In this document: piece by piece, positions 25,386 through 34,624 of the stretch
Layout: the number at the start of each line of letters is the position of its first letter
Numbering within the stretch: position 1 is the first letter of the stretch
Source of the DNA: Clostridiales bacterium
GTDB lineage: Bacteria; Bacillota; Clostridia; Acetivibrionales; RGIG10202
Reading direction: 5' to 3'
Assembly (NCBI GenBank): GCA_017961515.1
Contig: JAGCXC010000047.1
Location: forward strand, 1-39,936
Length of the DNA: 39,936 nucleotides
Program-made: the position numbers and the translations under genes
The notes under the pieces: model-generated
What the model saw: the letters and a program-made list of their open reading frames with translations, nothing else
Databases searched by the model: none
Told to the model about the DNA's origin: nothing

Positions 25386-26273
25386 TTATGCAAACAATTT
25401 TTTCGATTTTATAAATACAACATCATCTTTCTTTACCAAAATACCAATTGCTATAAACCTTTCATCGTATCCATATACCCTGTAATAATCACTACTTGCC
25501 GTGAACCCTCTTAGCTTCACCAAATTACCATTTAAAAACTTTTTCTCTTGCTCTTTAGATAAAGGCAATCTAGGATAATCTTGCAAGACACAATCTGGAC
25601 ACAACAAGTGCCTATCAAGCTTTCCGCTATCACTCAAACTTTTTATTTTCTCCAACGTAAGTGCATCTTGTATTTCAAACTCTCCCACTCTATCTCTTAC
25701 CAAAAACGACATATATGCACCAATACCAAGTTTTTTCCCTATATCATAACAAAGTGTTCTTATATACGTTCCTTTACTAACATCACATCTAAAAATAGCT
25801 TTCGTATTATCTTTTATGCTTACCACTTCAATATTACTTATTTTTACACTTCTAGGAGCTCTCTTAATGACTTCTCCCTTTCGCGCAAGATCGCAAAGCT
25901 TCTGCCCGTTTATTTTTACAGCTGAATACATAGGTGGAATCTGACTGTATCCTCCTTCAAATGAGCATATAGCCCCCTTTATCTCATCTATACTAGCATT
26001 ATTGTCAAATACCTCCGTCACTTTACCTGTAGCATCCTCGGTAGTTGTGTTCTTGCCAAAAACAATCTCCGCAACATAGCTTTTATCTTTATTCAATATA
26101 TAATCAATTACTCCGGTTGCTTTCCCTATACACACCGGCAATACACCTGTTGCCATTGGATCTAGCGTACCTGTATGTCCTATTTTCCTCTCGCCTACAA
26201 CCCTTCGCAAATACGCCACCACGTCAAAAGAAGTCATATTTGTGGGTTTTAACACATTTATTATACCATTCAC
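25386..26273 (-). CDS. truB: tRNA pseudouridine(55) synthase
   Basis: Forms the universal pseudouridine 55 in the tRNA T loop. 295 residues with GHTGTLDPMATGVLP, placing the catalytic Asp at position 38, followed by YVAEIVFG and a C-terminal PUA-like region. Start is GTG at 26273, immediately after the nrnA stop codon, with AGAGGGG in the nrnA 3' end as ribosome site. Confidence 0.97.
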   Translation of the reverse strand: MNGIINVLKPTNMTSFDVVAYLRRVVGERKIGHTGTLDPMATGVLPVCIGKATGVIDYILNKDKSYVAEIVFGKNTTTEDATGKVTEVFDNNASIDEIKGAICSFEGGYSQIPPMYSAVKINGQKLCDLARKGEVIKRAPRSVKISNIEVVSIKDNTKAIFRCDVSKGTYIRTLCYDIGKKLGIGAYMSFLVRDRVGEFEIQDALTLEKIKSLSDSGKLDRHLLCPDCVLQDYPRLPLSKEQEKKFLNGNLVKLRGFTASSDYYRVYGYDERFIAIGILVKKDDVVFIKSKKLFA

Positions 26274-27233
26274 TTACATTTCCCCTCTAATACAATTTAC
26301 CAGTTTTTCCTCAAAACTCATTATATCTCCTTGATATGTACAGCCGGACGCCTTCTCATGTCCTCCTCCGCCAAACATACTAGCTACTTTGGATACATCA
26401 ACAAAAGATTTCGACCTAAGACTTGCCTTAAGGCTGCCATCCTCTTTTTCTCGTATCACGGCACCCACTTCTACTCCTCTTATATTTATTGCGAAATCTA
26501 TTATGCCCTCAGAATCACTCTCTTTTGCATGTACCTTATCCATCATTTCCCTCGTAATATGCATAACCGCAATTTTCTCATGATAATACATTTTAAGTGT
26601 ACCTATTGCTTCCGCTACAAGCTTAATTCTCTCTTTACTATTTTCATCAAACACCTTATTCGATATCCAATTGCTATCCACGCCATACGACAACAAATCC
26701 CCCGCTATCATATGCGTTGTAGGTGTTGTATTATCAAACTTAAATCTACCCGTATCAGTTGATATCGCAACGTAAAGACACGTCGCTATATCTAAATCAA
26801 TCTGTACCCCCAAACGCTTTACAAGATCGTACACAATCTCTCCTGCCGCTGCTGCATCAGGCTTAACGTAACTATTATCAGAATACGTATAATGCAACAC
26901 ATGATGATCTAGCGAAATAGTATTCTTTATTTCATCAAGCAAGCGTCCTCTGTCTCCCAAAAGCTTCCTATCCGCTACATCAACCACAATGAGAAGATCA
27001 TGTTCTCCAATTTTGTCACCATTATATCTAACCAGCCCATCTATGTCAAGCCAAAAATCAAATCTTTCGGGTACATTTTCTTCTATATACGTAACAGCAT
27101 ACTTCCCCATTTTCCTAAGTGCAAGCATAAGTCCCAATGACGATCCTATAGCATCTCCATCCATATTCGTATGGGACACTATTGCTATGCTCTTTGCTTT
27201 TTCTATCAGTTGTATTATTTTATCCATATTCAT
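26274..27233 (-). CDS. nrnA: DHH-family oligoribonuclease / pAp phosphatase (NrnA)
   Basis: Degrades nanoRNA (2-5 nt) and dephosphorylates 3'-phosphoadenosine 5'-phosphate. The 319-residue protein has the DHH domain motifs HTNMDGDAIGSS (21-32), VVDVAD and SLDHHVLHY, and the DHHA1 C-terminal motif GGGGHEKASGC. ATG overlaps the rbfA TGA by four bases. Position between rbfA and truB is the conserved Firmicute arrangement. Confidence 0.95.
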   Translation of the reverse strand: MNMDKIIQLIEKAKSIAIVSHTNMDGDAIGSSLGLMLALRKMGKYAVTYIEENVPERFDFWLDIDGLVRYNGDKIGEHDLLIVVDVADRKLLGDRGRLLDEIKNTISLDHHVLHYTYSDNSYVKPDAAAAGEIVYDLVKRLGVQIDLDIATCLYVAISTDTGRFKFDNTTPTTHMIAGDLLSYGVDSNWISNKVFDENSKERIKLVAEAIGTLKMYYHEKIAVMHITREMMDKVHAKESDSEGIIDFAINIRGVEVGAVIREKEDGSLKASLRSKSFVDVSKVASMFGGGGHEKASGCTYQGDIMSFEEKLVNCIRGEM

Positions 27234-27634
27234 TCTTCTTTCTGTATATTATCACCTGATGAAGTTTTTACACTATCCTCTGATACATTTTTCTTATGAA
27301 TCTTCTCATCTATTAATTTAGATATATAAAAACCATGCTCTATTGAATCATCAAGCTTAAATATCAACTCTGGCAATAACCTAAGTTTAACATTTCTTCC
27401 CAACTCACGTCTTATAAAGCCAGCTGAATTCTTCAATGCTAAAATTGCATTATTCTTCTCATCATCACCCAATACACTTACATAAACTGTTGCATATTTC
27501 AAGTCTTTCGTAACCTTAACATGCGTAACACTTACCATATCAGGTAATCTCGGATCTTTTATCTCCTGCTGTATTATATGACTTATTTCCCTTTTTACTT
27601 CTTCTGATATCTTATCTATTCTATTAACTGACAT
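27230..27634 (-). CDS. rbfA: 30S ribosome-binding factor A
   Basis: Small KH-fold factor for late 30S maturation and cold adaptation. 134 residues, beginning with NRIDKISEEVKREISHIIQQE, then DPRL and VTKDLKYATVYVSVLG, all typical. The last 20 residues are a charged extension beyond the core. ATG with AGAGAGGTGG; 18 nt after infB. Confidence 0.96.
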   Translation of the reverse strand: MSVNRIDKISEEVKREISHIIQQEIKDPRLPDMVSVTHVKVTKDLKYATVYVSVLGDDEKNNAILALKNSAGFIRRELGRNVKLRLLPELIFKLDDSIEHGFYISKLIDEKIHKKNVSEDSVKTSSGDNIQKEE

Positions 27635-27652
27635 TACAATCCACCTCTCTTA

Positions 27653-30562
27653 CTATCTTTCTACTTCCTGCATTTCAAAGGCTTCTACTACATCTCCTTC
27701 TTTTATATCGTTAAACGATTCTATGGATAATCCACATTCGAAACCTTGTGCTACCTCTTTCGCGTCATCCTTGAATCTCTTAAGTGAAGCAAGTTTTCCT
27801 TCATATACAACTATTCCATCACGTATCACTCTAACCTCTGAATTTCTTGTTATTTTCCCATCTAACACATACGCACCACCAATAGTTCCTATTCCCGACA
27901 CCTTAAATATTTGTCTTATCTCAACGTGCCCTATCACAACTTCCTTATATGTCGGATCAAGCATTCCTTTCATGGCAGCCTGTATATCCTCTATCGCATT
28001 ATATATTACTCTATAAAGTCTTATATCAACTCCTGCATCTTGTGCAATCTCTGTAACATTCAATGCAGGCCTTACATTAAATCCTATTACTATAGCGTTG
28101 GATACTTGTGCAAGTATCACATCCTGCTCAGTTATCGCACCAACTCCACCATGTATTATATTAATTCTTACTTCATCATTAGTAAGCTTTTGCAATGATT
28201 GCTTAACAGCTTCAACTGATCCTTGCACATCCGCCTTCACTATCAAATTTAAATCTTTTATATTACCTGCTTGTATTTGGTTATATAATTCCTCAAGCGA
28301 TACTTTTGCTGTAGCTTTAAGATGCTTTTGTCTTTGTTTTAACTTTCTCTTTTCTATAAGACTCTTTGCAAGCTTCTCATCTGTTATTGAATGGAATACT
28401 TCTCCTGCCTCTGGCACTTCGTGGAATCCCAATATCTCTACTGGTGTAGATGGACCAGCCTTTTTTATTTTCTTACCTTTATCATCTACCATGGCTCTTA
28501 TTCTTCCAAATGTAACACCCGCCACTATTGAATCTCCAGAATTTAATGTTCCTTCTTGCACAAGTAGTGTTGCTATTGGTCCTCTATCCTTGTCTAGCTT
28601 CGCTTCTATTATTGTTCCTTTTGCCTGCCTATTAGGATTTGCCTTAAGTTCCAACATCTCTGACACCAACGTAATCATCTCTAAAAGATTCTCTATACCT
28701 TGATTCTTTTTAGCAGACACCTGAACAAATATAGTATCTCCACCCCACTCCTCTGGTATTAATCCATATTCGGATAATTCCTTCTTTACTTTATCTGGGT
28801 TGGCTCCTTCTTTGTCTATTTTGTTCACCGCAACTATTATAGAAACATTTGCTGCCTTTGCATGATTAATAGCCTCTATTGTTTGCGGCATAACTCCATC
28901 ATCCGCCGCAACAACCAATACAACAATATCTGTAACCTCAGCACCTCTTGCTCTCATTGCTGTAAACGCTTCATGCCCCGGTGTATCTAAAAATGTAATA
29001 CTTTTATTGTTTATTTTTACAGTATGAGCACCTATGTGCTGTGTTATTCCACCAGCTTCTCCTGTCGTTACATTAGTTTTTCTTATTGCATCCAACAATG
29101 ATGTCTTTCCATGATCGACATGCCCCATTACTACTACTACCGGTGGCCTTGCTATCATCTTGGATTCATCTACTAATTCGTCATCTTTAAATAGAATATC
29201 CTCTTCCTTTACCTCAACTTGCTTTTCTACTTTTATGTCAAACTCGTCACCTATCAACACTGCTGTATCAAAATCCAACTCACTGTTCACTGTAACCATC
29301 ATTCCCAAAAACATAAGTTTCTTTATTACTTCAGCAGCTGTCTTTTTCATAGCTTCCGCTAATTCTTTTACCGTTACACTCTCTGCAACTGTTATATTTT
29401 TTACAACAGCTTTTGGTATATCAAAAGTTTTCTGTTCTTCTTTCATATTCTTATTCTTAGCCCTATTCTTTCTTGCAAACTTACCTTGTTCATCATAATA
29501 CTCATCAATTAAGGTATCCGTGTTTCCACCTTTACCCGTTTTTATGTATTTCTTAGTACCATCGTATTTAGAATCCTTTGTAGATAGAGACCTAATACTT
29601 AAATTTTCCTTTTTTTGCTCTCTTTTTTTCTCTTTCTCTGCACTTTTTATTGAAGATTCTCTTCTCTCTTGTTTAGACAGTGACTCTGCCTGCTTCTCAT
29701 TTAATTCTTTTGTTTTGCTACTTTTAACATTATCCGATCGATAACCTTTATTATTCTTTTTTGTAGCATTATCTTTTTGCCAAGCTCCATTCCCTCGATT
29801 ATTGCCTTGGCCCTTGTTTTCAACTAGTACTCCTTGCTCTTTTGTTTTTCTATTCATACTATCCCTTCGCATATTTGACACTATTTTATCTTTTTCATTT
29901 TTCAATTGTGACTTGTTCCCATCTTTGTTATGTTGACTACTATCGCTAACGTTTTTATTCTGATATCCAAAATGTGCTACCTCTTTTGTTTTTGAAATAC
30001 TACTTTTTTTAATTACATCTTTTTTAGAACTAAGCTCAACTTTTGCATCAAGACCATTAATTTGGGCTTTAGTTTCATCTACTGTATTATTTTTCTCATC
30101 TGCTTTAAGCATTTTTTCTTCTCTTTGCTTCATCATATTTTTAGCTTTCATCTCTTCTAACAACCTATCATAACTATTGTCTTCGTACACAAAACCCTGT
30201 CTTAGACCCGATCCGTTGCCTTTAGCCTTTTTTTCTTCTTTTTTGCTTTCTATATTAGTCTCTTTCTTATTCTCCTTAATACTCTCATCTCCATCCAAAT
30301 ATATCTGTCTCTTTCTTATTATAACAGGACCCTTTTTCCTATCTTTTTTCAACGCTCCTTCAATTCCACCACTCTTTACTTTATCCTCTTTCATATTGTT
30401 TTGTACAAAGCCTACATGTTTGTACAATTGGCCTATCTCTTCCTCCGTTAACAAACTCATGTGATTTTTCACATCTATGCTAATCTCTTTTAGCTTTTCT
30501 AGTAATCTCTTACTAGTGATATTTAATGCCTTTGCAACTTCATAAACTCTGGATCTTGCCAA
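27653..30562 (-). CDS. infB: Translation initiation factor IF-2
   Basis: GTPase that delivers fMet-tRNA to the 30S subunit. I place the start at TTG 30562 (969 residues, beginning [13 protein letters not shown]) because GGAGG lies exactly 8 nt upstream; two in-frame ATGs further 5' lie at or before this site. N-terminal IF2_N domain (1-50), then a long, lysine-, glutamate- and asparagine-rich linker (about 50-375), a second IF2_N domain (about 380-435), G domain with GHVDHGKT (480-487), DTPGHEAF and NKID, then domains II-IV. The linker is long for the family and low in complexity. Central gene of the nusA operon. Confidence 0.97.
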   Translation of the reverse strand: MARSRVYEVAKALNITSKRLLEKLKEISIDVKNHMSLLTEEEIGQLYKHVGFVQNNMKEDKVKSGGIEGALKKDRKKGPVIIRKRQIYLDGDESIKENKKETNIESKKEEKKAKGNGSGLRQGFVYEDNSYDRLLEEMKAKNMMKQREEKMLKADEKNNTVDETKAQINGLDAKVELSSKKDVIKKSSISKTKEVAHFGYQNKNVSDSSQHNKDGNKSQLKNEKDKIVSNMRRDSMNRKTKEQGVLVENKGQGNNRGNGAWQKDNATKKNNKGYRSDNVKSSKTKELNEKQAESLSKQERRESSIKSAEKEKKREQKKENLSIRSLSTKDSKYDGTKKYIKTGKGGNTDTLIDEYYDEQGKFARKNRAKNKNMKEEQKTFDIPKAVVKNITVAESVTVKELAEAMKKTAAEVIKKLMFLGMMVTVNSELDFDTAVLIGDEFDIKVEKQVEVKEEDILFKDDELVDESKMIARPPVVVVMGHVDHGKTSLLDAIRKTNVTTGEAGGITQHIGAHTVKINNKSITFLDTPGHEAFTAMRARGAEVTDIVVLVVAADDGVMPQTIEAINHAKAANVSIIVAVNKIDKEGANPDKVKKELSEYGLIPEEWGGDTIFVQVSAKKNQGIENLLEMITLVSEMLELKANPNRQAKGTIIEAKLDKDRGPIATLLVQEGTLNSGDSIVAGVTFGRIRAMVDDKGKKIKKAGPSTPVEILGFHEVPEAGEVFHSITDEKLAKSLIEKRKLKQRQKHLKATAKVSLEELYNQIQAGNIKDLNLIVKADVQGSVEAVKQSLQKLTNDEVRINIIHGGVGAITEQDVILAQVSNAIVIGFNVRPALNVTEIAQDAGVDIRLYRVIYNAIEDIQAAMKGMLDPTYKEVVIGHVEIRQIFKVSGIGTIGGAYVLDGKITRNSEVRVIRDGIVVYEGKLASLKRFKDDAKEVAQGFECGLSIESFNDIKEGDVVEAFEMQEVER

Positions 30563-30585
30563 TATGCACACCTCCATATTCAATT

Positions 30586-30891
30586 TTAAATATCTTCTAT
30601 CATTTCAATGAACTTCTTTGAAAACTCTTTGTTTTTAACTCCTACTACTGCAACCACATTTTTACCCATGTGCTTACCTATTATTTCCTTAAAACCTATG
30701 CTTCTGTATACAACATGGTGATATTCACACTTTCTTATCACACCGTCCTTTGTATTTTGTGAAGCATCTTTAGCAACTATAACAAGCGACACCTTCCTAT
30801 TTTGTACTGCTTTTTTTACGGCTTCCTCTCCCAATATTACCGCATTTGCTCTCCTCGCCAACCCAAGGAACATAAATACTTTATCACTCAT
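30586..30891 (-). CDS. YlxQ-type L7Ae-family RNA-binding protein
   Basis: Kink-turn RNA-binding fold of 101 residues related to ribosomal L7Ae/L30e: [18 protein letters not shown] at the start, LVIVAKDAS in the middle, [16 protein letters not shown] near the end. The frame opens at TTG 30897, but ATG 30891 has GGAG with 8-nt spacing and is preferred. It lies between ylxR and infB as in Bacillus. Its exact RNA target is not settled. Confidence 0.93.
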   Translation of the reverse strand: MSDKVFMFLGLARRANAVILGEEAVKKAVQNRKVSLVIVAKDASQNTKDGVIRKCEYHHVVYRSIGFKEIIGKHMGKNVVAVVGVKNKEFSKKFIEMIEDI

Positions 30892-30893
30892 AC

Positions 30894-31151
30894 TCAACTC
30901 TCCACAAACCTTTGTAGTTTATCATAGAAACTCTCATCACTTTCAATACTAAAAAGCCTCGCCAGTCTATCACCCTTTCTAACCTTACCAATACACTTAT
31001 TATCTTTACAAATATAAGCACCTCTTGTTTGAATCTTATATGTTGTATCAATATACAATTTATTATCATCTGTCCTAACAACCCTTATAAGATCTTGTTT
31101 AGGAACTTTCTTCTTACAACTCATACACATTCTTAATACTTGTTTCAACAC
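30894..31151 (-). CDS. YlxR-family RNA-binding/regulatory protein
   Basis: Small protein (about 85 residues) with the family signature RMCMSCKKKVPKQDLIRVVRT and RGAYICKDNKCI, where the cysteine pairs and Arg/Lys residues are typical. The frame runs from GTG 31157, but that codon is within the AGGTGAT site; GTG 31151 or TTG 31148 are better starts. Two nt separate it from the ylxQ-type gene. In Bacillus YlxR is a nucleoid-associated regulator. Confidence 0.93.
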   Translation of the reverse strand: MLKQVLRMCMSCKKKVPKQDLIRVVRTDDNKLYIDTTYKIQTRGAYICKDNKCIGKVRKGDRLARLFSIESDESFYDKLQRFVES

Positions 31152-31160
31152 TATCACCTT

Positions 31161-32339
31161 TTAATCATTATCTTTGAACAACCCTTTTACTTCGTCCGAA
31201 ACATCTGGTTCACTCTCTTCCGGCAAATTTTCTTCTTCTGATTCGCTCTCTTTAAACAATGACGCTCCATTCAAATTTATATTTAGTAACTTTTTCTCTA
31301 TTGTCTCTCTAAATTTAGAAGCACTCTTTATATCTATCTTCCACCCTGTTAATCTTGCAGCTAGTCTAACATTTTGTCCTTCCTTACCTATAGCCAATGA
31401 CAATTGCGAATCTGGAACAACAACTTCTGCTGTCATATCTTCCTCATTCACTTTAACCTGCATAACATCTGCCGGACTCAAACTACTTGCGATGTACTCA
31501 ACCGGATTATTACTCCACTTTATTATATCTATTTTTTCATTCTTTAATTCATCAACTATATTTTGTACTCTAGTTCCCTTTTGTCCTACACATGCCCCAA
31601 TAGGATCAATAGCATCATCTTTGCAATACACTGCAATTTTTGTTCTAGATCCTGCCTCTCTCGTAATACCTTTTACTTCAACTAATCCACTCGCTATTTC
31701 TGGCACTTCAAGCTCAAATAACTTCTTGACCAAATCTGCACATGATCTAGATACATATACCAACGATCCCTTGGTTGTGTGCTTTACATCTATGATATAT
31801 ACCTTCACTCTATCGTTAAATTTGTACTCTTCATTAGGCACTTGTTCTCTTCTTAACAAAATTGCTTCTGTCTTTCCCAAATCTATCATTATATTCCCGT
31901 GCTCTATCCTTTGAATTACACCTGTAACGATGTCACCTACTCTTGCTGAAAACTCTTCGTATATCATATTTCTTTCAGCTTCTCTTATCCTTTGCAATAC
32001 AACTTGTTTAGCTGTTTGTGCTGCTATTCTACCAAATTTCTTTTGTGTTATTTCTACTTCAAATGTATCTCCTTCTTCTAAGGTTGGATCCTGTTTTTTA
32101 GCATCTTCAACTGATATCTCTTCTAGATCATTTTTTACTTCTTGCACAACATTTTTTAATGCAAATGCACCTATTTCACCTGTATTTTTATCTACAACGA
32201 CACGCACATTCTGTGATGCTCCAAAATTTTTTTTATACGCTGAAGCCAATGCAATTTCTATTGCTTCAACAACAATATCCTTTTTTATACCTCTTTCTTT
32301 CTCTAATTGCTCTAGTGCATAAATTAAATCTGCATTCAT
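31161..32339 (-). CDS. nusA: Transcription termination/antitermination factor NusA
   Basis: Binds RNA polymerase and nascent RNA to modulate pausing and termination. The 392-residue protein has the N-terminal polymerase-binding domain, an S1 domain around 135-200 (VGDIVTGVIQRIEHGNIMIDLG), and two KH domains (IGACVGQKGTRVQNI, LAIGKEGQNVRLAARLTGWKI). The tail is acidic (ESEEENLPEESEPDVSDE), a feature of several Firmicute NusA proteins. ATG with GAGGAGG. Confidence 0.98.
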   Translation of the reverse strand: MNADLIYALEQLEKERGIKKDIVVEAIEIALASAYKKNFGASQNVRVVVDKNTGEIGAFALKNVVQEVKNDLEEISVEDAKKQDPTLEEGDTFEVEITQKKFGRIAAQTAKQVVLQRIREAERNMIYEEFSARVGDIVTGVIQRIEHGNIMIDLGKTEAILLRREQVPNEEYKFNDRVKVYIIDVKHTTKGSLVYVSRSCADLVKKLFELEVPEIASGLVEVKGITREAGSRTKIAVYCKDDAIDPIGACVGQKGTRVQNIVDELKNEKIDIIKWSNNPVEYIASSLSPADVMQVKVNEEDMTAEVVVPDSQLSLAIGKEGQNVRLAARLTGWKIDIKSASKFRETIEKKLLNINLNGASLFKESESEEENLPEESEPDVSDEVKGLFKDND

Positions 32340-32355
32340 TTATTAAACCTCCTCA

Positions 32356-32808
32356 TTAAAACTTAAAAATTGTTTTTATCAACGACACATCTCTTTGATC
32401 AAAACTTAACATCTCGCCATCGCAATCTATTATAATAACCTCATCTTTTCTTCCCACTAGCTTTCCTTCAAATTTTTTCTTCCCATACTTATTGGAAAAC
32501 AATCCAACTAAAACATCGTGTCCCTTGTACTTTTCAAAATCTTTATCCTTTTTTAATGCTCTCTCAACTCCCGGTGATGATACTTCAAAAAAATCATGAT
32601 TTTGTATACCGTTATCATCTATTATCTTGTCCAGCACACGACTTACCTCACTACAATCATCTACTGTGACGTGATTATCTTTATCTATGTATACTCGTAA
32701 ATAAAATTTCCCACCTTCTTTTGTTAGCTCCACATCAACAAGTTCAAATCCCATATCATTTAACACAGGCTCTATTAAAGCAGAAACTCTATCAACTACC
32801 TTAGACAC
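32356..32808 (-). CDS. rimP: Ribosome maturation factor RimP
   Basis: 30S assembly factor, 150 residues, two-domain alpha/beta plus SH3-like fold. Signatures: VDVELTKEGGKFYLRVYID, VDDCSEVSRVLD, and YFLEVSSPGV-like FEVSSPGVERAL. GTG start with TAAGGAGG at 8-nt spacing. First gene of the operon; its leader contains the hairpin at 32868-32891. Confidence 0.97.
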   Translation of the reverse strand: MSKVVDRVSALIEPVLNDMGFELVDVELTKEGGKFYLRVYIDKDNHVTVDDCSEVSRVLDKIIDDNGIQNHDFFEVSSPGVERALKKDKDFEKYKGHDVLVGLFSNKYGKKKFEGKLVGRKDEVIIIDCDGEMLSFDQRDVSLIKTIFKF

Positions 32809-32857
32809 TTACAACACCTCCTTAGCACAACACACAACCTATTTAAAATCAACCTTA

Positions 32858-32891
32858 CCAAAATTAAAGAGTGGGCAATTCTTCCCACTCT
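32858..32891 (-). promoter_or_regulatory. Terminator-like leader hairpin upstream of rimP
   Basis: On the minus strand AGAGTGGG (32891-32884) pairs with CCCACTCT (32875-32868), loop AAGAATTG, followed by TTAATTTT. It sits in the 5' UTR, downstream of the operon promoter. In Bacillus the rimP-nusA leader carries a NusA-dependent attenuator that autoregulates NusA; this hairpin is placed and shaped to do the same. Confidence 0.65.
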
Positions 32892-32930
32892 CCTGCTCGA
32901 AAAACCAAGTCCCGCTCAGTCAATAATCCT

Positions 32931-32959
32931 ATAATAACACATCTCTTTACACTTTTCAA
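32931..32959 (-). promoter_or_regulatory. Putative sigma-A promoter of the rimP-nusA-infB operon
   Basis: Minus-strand TTGAAA (32959-32954), 17-base spacer, TATTAT (32936-32931). Start near 32925 gives a leader of about 117 nt that contains the terminator-like hairpin. Confidence 0.7.
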
Positions 32960-33083
32960 TCTTTTTTTTAAAAAAAATGTCACCACATATCTTACTCTTT
33001 TTTAATCGCATTAACCACTTCTTTTTTGCGGTCTTCCCTGATGGTATAATCAAAAAATTAAGGCTCGAGAATCCCTTCATAAA

Positions 33084-33127
33084 AAAAAATAGACTGATGT
33101 TTCTACCTTTCATCAGTCTATTTTTGA
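33084..33127. terminator. Bidirectional terminator after the acidic repeat protein region
   Basis: AAATAGACTGATG pairs with CATCAGTCTATTT around TTTCTACCTTT, with A-runs before and T-runs after, so it can act on either strand. On the minus strand it ends transcription coming from 34187 before the rimP promoter. Confidence 0.85.
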
Positions 33128-33131
33128 ATCT

Positions 33132-33245
33132 TTATTTTTTTACGTTACACATCTCTTTCTTTTCCTTTTGTTCAAAATGCTCTTGGTCTATATTGTCTGT
33201 CTCTACATCGGCTGTCTCTATATCTTCTAATTTTTGGTTCTCCAT
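33132..33245 (-). CDS. Possible 37-residue acidic small protein
   Basis: ATG-to-TAA frame encoding 37 residues, starting MENQKLEDIETADVETDN and ending in a Lys-rich tail with one Cys. It lies 27 bases after the acidic repeat gene and before the shared terminator, on the same strand. Glu/Asp/Lys bias matches that neighbour. The upstream sequence CGGGAA is only a weak ribosome site. It may be real, or a detached fragment of the repeat gene's tail. Confidence 0.35.
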   Translation of the reverse strand: MENQKLEDIETADVETDNIDQEHFEQKEKKEMCNVKK

Positions 33246-33272
33246 ATTACTATTTCCCGAAAATATCTTCTT

Positions 33273-34187
33273 TTAAAAATTCCATATTTTACTTTCTTGT
33301 TTTTCTGAACCTTTATTATATTCCTGCGCTTTCTTCCCCTCTTTTGGCTCTACTTTTTCTATTTTTATTTCCTCTACCTTTTCTTCTTCTAGCTCTTCTT
33401 TTTGACCTCTTACTATATCTTCTTTGGGTATTATATATATTTCCTCCGCTTTCCTTCCCTCTTTTGGCTCTACTCTTTCTATTTTTACTTCCTCTACCTT
33501 TTCTTCTAGCTCTTCTTTTTGACCTCTTACTATATCTTCTTCCTCTCGTTCTTCCTCTTGTCGTGCATCAAAAAATTCTTCCTCTCGCTCTATTCCCTCT
33601 TGTGGCGCATCAAAAAACTCTTCTTGACCTACTCTCTCCATTTTTACTTCTTCTAGCTCTTCTTTTTGACCTCTTACTATATCTTCTTCCTCTCGTTCCT
33701 TCTGTTGCAAACTTTTTTTACCCATTACACGCAAAAATAATTCTTTAATTTTATTAAAAAGCTCTTTAAGCTTTTTATAAACACTTCTTAATTTCTCCAG
33801 TATTATATTCCCTCTTTTTTCTTCTTGTCGTGCATCAAAAAATTCTTCTTGATCTCCTTCTATATATTTTCCGTAATACCTATTATAGTCATCTATCTGA
33901 GCTTCTAATTGAATATCATTAATTTGAGCCAAATAATCCCTTATTATTCTTTTCTCTTTTTCAAAAAATCTATTATCTCCGTTTAATTTCCCATTTGCAA
34001 TATTGTCCATCCCTTTTACAAAATCATTAAGCTTACTCTCTTGCTCAATTAATAATCCTTTTGCAACATTTTTAATTTCTTTGTTGATCTCATCTTGTCC
34101 ATTAATCACTTCTACGTAAACCTTTAGTCCTTCAAGGTATTCATTAATTAAATTCTTATACAAGAGAACATCATTATCCATTGCCAT
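33273..34187 (-). CDS. Acidic, internally repeated protein of unknown function
   Basis: 304 residues from ATG 34187, which has GGAG at 8 nt; the GTG at 34196 would overlap that site. The N-terminal 110 residues are helical, then a basic amphipathic stretch (about 125-160, KKLKELFNKIKELFLRVMGKK), then a repeat region. Motif FFDA[R/P]QE occurs at about 116, 191 and 205, EDIVRGQKEELEE at about 168, 217 and 246, and IE[R/K]VEPKEG twice. At DNA level, two copies of about 100 bases (33321-33423 and 33441-33540) are nearly identical, with a third partial copy at 33640-33697. No signal peptide or membrane segment. I recognise no family; the repeats suggest a scaffold or binding array. Confidence 0.85.
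   Translation of the reverse strand: MAMDNDVLLYKNLINEYLEGLKVYVEVINGQDEINKEIKNVAKGLLIEQESKLNDFVKGMDNIANGKLNGDNRFFEKEKRIIRDYLAQINDIQLEAQIDDYNRYYGKYIEGDQEEFFDARQEEKRGNIILEKLRSVYKKLKELFNKIKELFLRVMGKKSLQQKEREEEDIVRGQKEELEEVKMERVGQEEFFDAPQEGIEREEEFFDARQEEEREEEDIVRGQKEELEEKVEEVKIERVEPKEGRKAEEIYIIPKEDIVRGQKEELEEEKVEEIKIEKVEPKEGKKAQEYNKGSEKQESKIWNF
33321..33697 (-). repeat. Intragenic direct repeats in the acidic protein gene
   Basis: Copies of about 100 bases at 33321-33423 and 33441-33540 differ by a few substitutions and a 3-base indel, so the frame is kept. A shorter copy at 33640-33697 shares the part encoding EEDIVRGQKEELEE. The unit encoding FFDA[R/P]QEE recurs at 33557-33580, 33599-33622 and 33823-33847. 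Confidence 0.85.
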
Positions 34188-34582
34188 AATAATCACTCCA
34201 ATCTTAATTTAATTACTTTATAAAATTTTAGGTATTTTTATTATGAAAAGTCCTCATTAATTATGTATTGAATATAGATACAAACCTCCTGTGCAAATAA
34301 AACACGCAGCATTACAAAACTATATAATCATTTGCACCTTAATCTTCATTGAGTTGATTTCTCAGGGCTGTATATTTAAGAAAGAAATTCTACGTAATAC
34401 TACTTTGTGGTTTGTGCATCTACAAATCAATTAACATATCGACACATTCTGCTAAACTATTTAATTTTTTTTGAAAAAAAAATTTTATCCATTAATAAAA
34501 ATTATCAATACTAGATTTTTTTAGCGATTCATCACTTACTTATAAATAAAAGTTAATTTATTCTTGCTAAATATAAATACAA
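34188..34582. other. Non-coding region between the acidic protein gene and ssrA terminator
   Basis: AT-rich with no credible ORF. It must contain the promoter and leader of the acidic protein gene. A TTGATA...TAAAAT pair near 34500-34530 has only 15-base spacing, so I do not call it. Confidence 0.4.
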
Positions 34583-34611
34583 CAAAAGCCCCTGTAAAAA
34601 TCAGGAGCTTA
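34583..34611 (-). terminator. Intrinsic terminator of ssrA
   Basis: Minus-strand AGCTCCTG (34609-34602) pairs with CAGGGGCT (34594-34587), followed by TTTTGTTG. It lies about 15 bases after the tmRNA 3' end. Confidence 0.8.
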
Positions 34612-34624
34612 ATATATACTCTTA

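Noticed and set aside
31174..31914. 246-codon plus-strand frame and the adjacent 31930-32322 frame
   Set aside because: Both are antisense to nusA, which has full domain evidence on the minus strand.
32916..33113. 65-codon minus-strand frame before rimP
   Set aside because: It spans the bidirectional terminator and the rimP promoter and has no ribosome site or family likeness.
33344..33748. 134-codon Leu/Pro-rich plus-strand frame
   Set aside because: Antisense of the Glu/Lys-rich repeats of the acidic protein; the leucine richness comes from the complementary codons.
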